From NCBI RefSeq assembly GCF_003020585.1, contig NZ_PXUE01000002.1:930001-994000 (forward strand): 64,000 bases of DNA. Direction: 5' to 3'. The first letter of the stretch is position 1. Every line of letters starts with the position of its first letter. A program made the position numbers and the translations under genes. This DNA comes from Chryseobacterium aurantiacum (GTDB lineage: Bacteria > Bacteroidota > Bacteroidia > Flavobacteriales > Weeksellaceae). Below are positions 60,338 through 64,000 of this stretch, piece after piece. The notes beneath the pieces are model-generated. The model had not been told where the DNA came from. It did no database searches and was given only the letters and a program-made list of their open reading frames with translations.

Positions 60338-61504
60338 TTAAGACTTATCTTCTAATTTATGCACCTTTTTCGTTCCTTCATACATTTCATATTGTAAGAA
60401 TCTTGTTTCCAATTTTCCGTTGAAAAGTTTGATTTTTCTTGAAGGACGCAATCCTATCTTCTTCACCGCTTCAAGGTCAGATGAAATTAACCAAGCAAGC
60501 GTATTTGGATAGTGAGTTTTAAAGGTATCTCCTATTTTTTTGTAGAAATCGTCATCATTAATGGAAATTCTCTCATCATACGGAGGGTTAAATACCATCA
60601 ATAGAGGGAAAAGTTCTTTTTTAGATTCAAAGAAATCCTGCTTTGTGATCTCAATAACATCTTCCATTTCTGCGGCTTCTACATTCATTCTCGCAGCATT
60701 CAGCATTCTTGAATCAATATCATATCCAACAATCTTTCCATCAAATTGTCTAACTCTATTAATTCTGAATTCTTTAATTTTTGAGAACAAATCGGCATCA
60801 TAGTTTTTCCAGTTCTGGAATCCAAATCTTTTTCTGAAGATCTGAGCCGGAAGATCCATTGCAATCATTGCAGCTTCAATCAACAATGTACCAGAACCAC
60901 ACATTGGGTCCAGGAAGTTCCCTTTACCATCCCATCCGGCAAGCTGAAGCATTCCACTTGCAAGCACTTCATTGATTGGTGCTTCACCCTGTTCTCTTCT
61001 GTATCCTCTTTTAAACAATGCATCCCCTGAAGAATCCATAGAAATCATGACCAACTCCCTGTCAATGTGAAGGTGGAATTTAATATCCGGGTTTTTGGTT
61101 TCTACATTGGGACGTCTTCTGTGTTTTTCCTGAAAATAATCTACGATAGCGTCTTTCATTTTCAAAGTTACGAACTGAGAATGCTTAAATGTTTCAGAGT
61201 TTACCGTTGCATCAATGGAGAAAGACTGATCTACGTCCATAAATTCATCCCATTCAAACTTGAACAATCTGTCATAGAACTGATGCTGATTAAAAGCCTT
61301 AAACTGATGAATCGGCACCAAAATTTTCAATGCTGTTCTCGCTGAATAATTGATCTTATAAAGAAAGCCTAAATCTCCTTCGCAGTTTACCGCTCTGTTT
61401 TTGATTTCAACATTTCTACCACCCAATTTTTTGATTTCTTCCGCCAGAATCTGCTCCAGTCCGAAGAATGTTTTTATCTGTATTTGTAGATTTTCTATAT
61501 CCAT
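60338..61504 (-). CDS. THUMP domain class I RNA methyltransferase
   Basis: 388 residues. An N-terminal THUMP-like RNA-binding domain covers about 1-150 (LGGRNVEIKNRAVNCEG). The SAM-dependent domain has FLDPMCGSGTLLIEAAM (motif I, about residue 191), GYDIDSRMLNAARMNVEAA and VFNPPYDERI (the NPPY motif of N6-adenine or guanine-N2 methylases). It resembles the N-terminal half of RlmL and the YpsC/RlmK-type 23S rRNA guanine-N2 methyltransferases. The exact target is not certain. It heads a minus-strand unit with the three-helix protein (2 bp) and the GT2 gene, divergent from the next methyltransferase. Confidence 0.92.
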   Translation of the reverse strand: MDIENLQIQIKTFFGLEQILAEEIKKLGGRNVEIKNRAVNCEGDLGFLYKINYSARTALKILVPIHQFKAFNQHQFYDRLFKFEWDEFMDVDQSFSIDATVNSETFKHSQFVTLKMKDAIVDYFQEKHRRRPNVETKNPDIKFHLHIDRELVMISMDSSGDALFKRGYRREQGEAPINEVLASGMLQLAGWDGKGNFLDPMCGSGTLLIEAAMIAMDLPAQIFRKRFGFQNWKNYDADLFSKIKEFRINRVRQFDGKIVGYDIDSRMLNAARMNVEAAEMEDVIEITKQDFFESKKELFPLLMVFNPPYDERISINDDDFYKKIGDTFKTHYPNTLAWLISSDLEAVKKIGLRPSRKIKLFNGKLETRFLQYEMYEGTKKVHKLEDKS

Positions 61505-61604
61505 AAGTAATTAATTAAAAGATTTAAAGGATTAATAATTAAAAGATTAGCTATCCAACTTATTGATCAATTGAATTTTTCAATCTATTAATGTTGTAAA
61601 ATAC

Positions 61605-61638
61605 TTTGCTTTTAACCGCACAAATTTAGTTATTTTTG
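61605..61638 (+). promoter_or_regulatory. Promoter of the methyltransferase-ZIP unit
   Basis: TTTG at 61605-61608, a 22-nt spacer and TATTTTTG at 61631-61638. The ATG is at 61643, only 4 nt beyond the box, so the transcript would be leaderless or nearly so. Confidence 0.65.
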
Positions 61639-61642
61639 CATT

Positions 61643-62368
61643 ATGGAATGGTTTGAATCTTGGTTTGATACCCCTTATTATCATTTGCTATATAGCAACA
61701 GAGACTATACTGAAGCCGAAAACTTCATTACAAAACTTACTGCGGACCTACAACTGCCGCCTCAATCCAAGATTATAGATCTTGCCTGTGGTAAAGGAAG
61801 ACACTCTGTTTTCCTCAATAAATTGGGCTATGATGTTTTGGGATTGGATCTTTCAAGACAAAGTATTGAATCCAATAAACAATTTGAAAATCAAACTTTA
61901 CTTTTTGAAGTTCATGATATGCGAAATCCAATTGATGCAGATCCTATGGATGCGGTTTTCAATTTATTTACAAGTTTCGGATATTTTGATAATGAAAATG
62001 ATGATAAAAAGGTTTTCCAGTCGGTTTACAATGCATTAAAACCCGGAGGATATTTTGTTTTAGATTATCTGAATGAAGAATATGTAAGAAATACCATGGT
62101 TCCTGAAACCTTAGTTACCCGCGGTGATATAGATTTTAAGATTCTCAAGAAAATTGAGGGCAGACATGTTATCAAGGACATTCGCTTTGAAACAGATGGT
62201 AAGTCTTTTCATTTTTTTGAAAAAGTAAAACTTCATACATTGGAGGCTATACAGGCCTATGCTTCAGAATGCGGGTTTGAAAGAATAAAAATCTGGGGAG
62301 ATTATCAGCTTAATGAATTTAACAAAGAAACTTCCCCACGTTGCATCAATTTATTTAAGAAAAAATAA
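61643..62368 (+). CDS. Class I SAM-dependent methyltransferase
   Basis: 241 residues. Motif I is IIDLACGKGRHSVFLNKLGYDVLGLDLS at about 45-72, followed by DAVFNLFTSFGYFDNENDD and KPGGYFVLDYLN (motif III region). The family resembles UbiE/Tam-type small-molecule methyltransferases; the substrate is not known. Its stop overlaps the ATG of the ZIP transporter (TAATG), so the two are translationally coupled. The -7 promoter box ends 4 nt before the ATG. Confidence 0.9.
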   Translation: MEWFESWFDTPYYHLLYSNRDYTEAENFITKLTADLQLPPQSKIIDLACGKGRHSVFLNKLGYDVLGLDLSRQSIESNKQFENQTLLFEVHDMRNPIDADPMDAVFNLFTSFGYFDNENDDKKVFQSVYNALKPGGYFVLDYLNEEYVRNTMVPETLVTRGDIDFKILKKIEGRHVIKDIRFETDGKSFHFFEKVKLHTLEAIQAYASECGFERIKIWGDYQLNEFNKETSPRCINLFKKK

Positions 62369-63099
62369 TGATAACAGTACTTTTACTGATTTTAAGTGTA
62401 ATTACAGGAGTATTTCTGGGAAAACATTTTGGTAAAAAAGAAAAACTGGCCAAAAATCTACTGATTTTAAGTGCAGGATTCCTGATTACCATTTGTTTGA
62501 ATGAGGTTTTTCCGCAGGTATACACTTCCACAGAAAGCAGTAATCTTGGGATATTTGTCATTGCAGGAGTTCTTTTGCAAATGATTCTGGAAGCTTTAAC
62601 CAAAGGTTTTGAGCATGGTCATTTTCATCATCATGGTGAACAGAACATCCTTCCTATGGCGTTGATGGTAGGACTTTTCATTCATGCATTTATTGAGGGT
62701 ATTCCTCTTGCCAATGAAGAACATGAGTTGTCTCCTTACCTGCTGGGAATTGTATTTCACAATCTTCCTATTTCCTTTATTCTGGGAGCGTTTTTATTTA
62801 ATAGAAAAGGTGAATCAAAAAGTTCATCATCTTATCCGTCTCTCTTAATTGTTGCTCTTTTTGCATTGGCTTCACCAATGGGAATGCTATTGGGGAATTA
62901 TTTCAATCCTGATCTTCAGCCTTATTTTCTGGCTATCGTAGGTGGAATTTTCCTTCACATATCATCCGTGATTATTTTTGAGAGCAACAAAAATCATAAT
63001 ATTGACTGGCTTAAAATAGGTCTTGTGGTTTTAGGAGTTTCCCTTGCATTGCTTATGCATCTTTTCCATCATCATCCCAGTTCTGTTCATCATCATTAA
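62368..63099 (+). CDS. ZIP family metal transporter
   Basis: 243 residues with about eight membrane helices. The ZIP fold is shown by LSAGFLITICLNEVFPQ in helix 2, HAFIEGIPLANE (the HxxxEG metal site) and IVFHNLPISFILGAF. There is a His-rich loop (GFEHGHFHHHGEQN) between helices 3 and 4 and a His-rich C-terminal tail (LFHHHPSSVHHH), typical of zinc transport. It probably imports Zn2+ or another divalent metal. Translation is coupled to the methyltransferase by the TAATG overlap. It ends at a strong bidirectional terminator. Confidence 0.93.
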   Translation: MITVLLLILSVITGVFLGKHFGKKEKLAKNLLILSAGFLITICLNEVFPQVYTSTESSNLGIFVIAGVLLQMILEALTKGFEHGHFHHHGEQNILPMALMVGLFIHAFIEGIPLANEEHELSPYLLGIVFHNLPISFILGAFLFNRKGESKSSSSYPSLLIVALFALASPMGMLLGNYFNPDLQPYFLAIVGGIFLHISSVIIFESNKNHNIDWLKIGLVVLGVSLALLMHLFHHHPSSVHHH

Positions 63100-63114
63100 A
63101 CTTATTTTTACCCA

Positions 63115-63150
63115 TAAAAAAAGCTCCGAATTTTTCAATTCGGAGCTTTT
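63115..63150. terminator. Bidirectional terminator between the ZIP and OmpP1 genes
   Basis: Perfect 14-bp stem AAAAGCTCCGAATT / AATTCGGAGCTTTT with a 4-nt loop, 19 bp from the ZIP stop and 32 bp from the porin stop, with T-runs both ways. Confidence 0.9.
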
Positions 63151-63182
63151 ACTTTTAATATTTTCTTCAAGTGATGTGAAAA

Positions 63183-64000
63183 TTAGAATTTCCAACCAAA
63201 TGTAATGAAGAAATTACTTCTGTTATTCTTAACTTCTGATACTGCAGAAGACGTTGGTGAAACATCAAAGTTACCAGAGTAATATCCTGTTCCATAGTCA
63301 GCATTGCTCTGTAGAAAAGGATTCTTATAATTAGAACTGATATTTTGATAAGCAGCATCTAGATAAAACTGTCCAAAGTCATACCCGATACCAGCACCAA
63401 TCGTATTTCTTGAACCAAGAATCAGATCGCTATAATTAGTATTTGTTGCAGCTCCTGCATTAGAATAAGCACTAATTGTGAATGCATCAAAAGGACTTGA
63501 AGCATAAGAATATCCACCTCTTAGTCTGAAGCTTTTAATTCTATATTCTGCTCCTACTCTTACCTCAGAAAGATTCTTATACTTGTCACTGAAGAAAGAA
63601 TTCAGTTCACTTTCTGCCTCACCTTGTACTTTATATTTTGGTTTAGTTAAACCTAATGTATAATCTACGTTTAAAGAGAAGTTCTTACTAGGAACAAAAG
63701 CAGCACTCACTGTAGCCTTCATTGGAGACGTAAATGTTCTGTCTTCTCCAAAGTTTTTGTAATAGATAGATCCGTCTTCCCCTGTATAATACTCACTAAA
63801 TGCTCTGTCAATAGTCCACCATGTTGGAGTTTCTATGGAAGCCCCTACTCGAAACTCGTTGCTTAGCTTACTTATAACCCCTATACTCGCAGAAAAACCG
63901 TTGGAACGTTCAGAATTAGGCGTATACTGTTTAGTAAAACTATCTACTGAATTATCTAGATCCAAACCAAATCTGGCAGTTTCTCTCTGATCAATGCTTG
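63183..64000 (-). CDS. OmpP1/FadL family outer-membrane transporter (cut by window edge)
   Basis: The frame is open from the window edge to 63183, giving about 272 residues of C-terminal sequence; the N-terminus lies beyond 64000 and the visible part starts within SIDQRETARFG. Features: GASIETPTWWTIDRAF, beta-barrel strands throughout (VSAAFVPSKNFSLNVDYTLGL, RVGAEYRIKSFRLRGGYSYAS, IGAGIGYDFGQFYLDAAYQN) and a C-terminal barrel strand ending with an aromatic residue (FFITFGWKF). FadL/OmpP1 porins carry long-chain fatty acids or other hydrophobic compounds across the outer membrane. This fits the fatty acid genes further upstream in the window, though it is not linked to them. Confidence 0.9.
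   Translation of the reverse strand, partial: SIDQRETARFGLDLDNSVDSFTKQYTPNSERSNGFSASIGVISKLSNEFRVGASIETPTWWTIDRAFSEYYTGEDGSIYYKNFGEDRTFTSPMKATVSAAFVPSKNFSLNVDYTLGLTKPKYKVQGEAESELNSFFSDKYKNLSEVRVGAEYRIKSFRLRGGYSYASSPFDAFTISAYSNAGAATNTNYSDLILGSRNTIGAGIGYDFGQFYLDAAYQNISSNYKNPFLQSNADYGTGYYSGNFDVSPTSSAVSEVKNNRSNFFITFGWKF

Overview
The window comes from an AT-rich Bacteroidota chromosome, most likely Chryseobacterium or a close Weeksellaceae relative. Several things point there. There are seven secreted proteins with type IX secretion (T9SS) C-terminal sorting domains. Promoters match the Bacteroidota pattern (TTTG, about 20 nt, TAnnTTTG) and Shine-Dalgarno sequences are rare. DnaE carries a fused proofreading exonuclease. 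The gene order ftsX / DUF3098 / uppP / truB also fits. No rRNA, tRNA, CRISPR, phage or transposase gene was seen.

Layout. 1-6.1 kb: a cut SMP-30-like lipoprotein, the cytochrome oxidase assembly protein CcoG, an AraC regulator and a secreted M12B-like metalloprotease. 6.2-9.4 kb: a MerR regulator, a protein with four helix-hairpin-helix modules, and a beta-propeller lipoprotein. 9.5-13.7 kb: a minus-strand operon ftsX-DUF3098-uppP-truB-(broken outer-membrane protein)-rluF, with rsmA divergent. 14.6-23.4 kb: three tandem choice-of-anchor-L surface proteins with type B sorting domains. 23.6-27.4 kb: the cluster rnz-TIGR02757-DUF1003, preceded by a CPBP protease and an RdgB-like pyrophosphatase. 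27.6-39 kb: prfC, a DUF4349 lipoprotein, acyl-CoA dehydrogenase, acyl-CoA ligase, a zinc-ribbon-family protein that has lost its cysteines, Nif3, a secreted protein and a voltage-gated-type channel. 39.4-45.8 kb: two repeat-rich T9SS type A proteins. 46.1-64 kb: dnaE, a secreted subtilase, a fused branched-chain-type E1 dehydrogenase, bestrophin, a divergent Lrp / PLP-lyase pair, a GT2-THUMP methyltransferase cluster, a methyltransferase-ZIP pair and a cut FadL/OmpP1 porin.

How the genes relate. Most of the window is housekeeping: translation and RNA modification (rsmA, truB, rluF, rnz, prfC, THUMP methyltransferase), envelope work (ftsX, uppP), replication (dnaE) and fatty acid or branched-chain catabolism (acyl-CoA dehydrogenase, ligase, E1). 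Large modular surface proteins are interspersed; their internal repeats make them likely fast-evolving adhesins or enzymes.

The most unusual structure is a 236-bp non-coding element present twice in inverted orientation (29289-29524 and 39070-39305). The copies are about 98% identical, have terminal inverted repeats and internal hairpins, and are flanked by apparent 7-bp target duplications, which together suggest a MITE-like mobile element. Other items to check are a pair of REP-like hairpin repeats, a candidate structured RNA element at 30900-30986, a 30-bp perfect palindrome over the E1 promoter, and a broken gene translationally coupled between truB and rluF.
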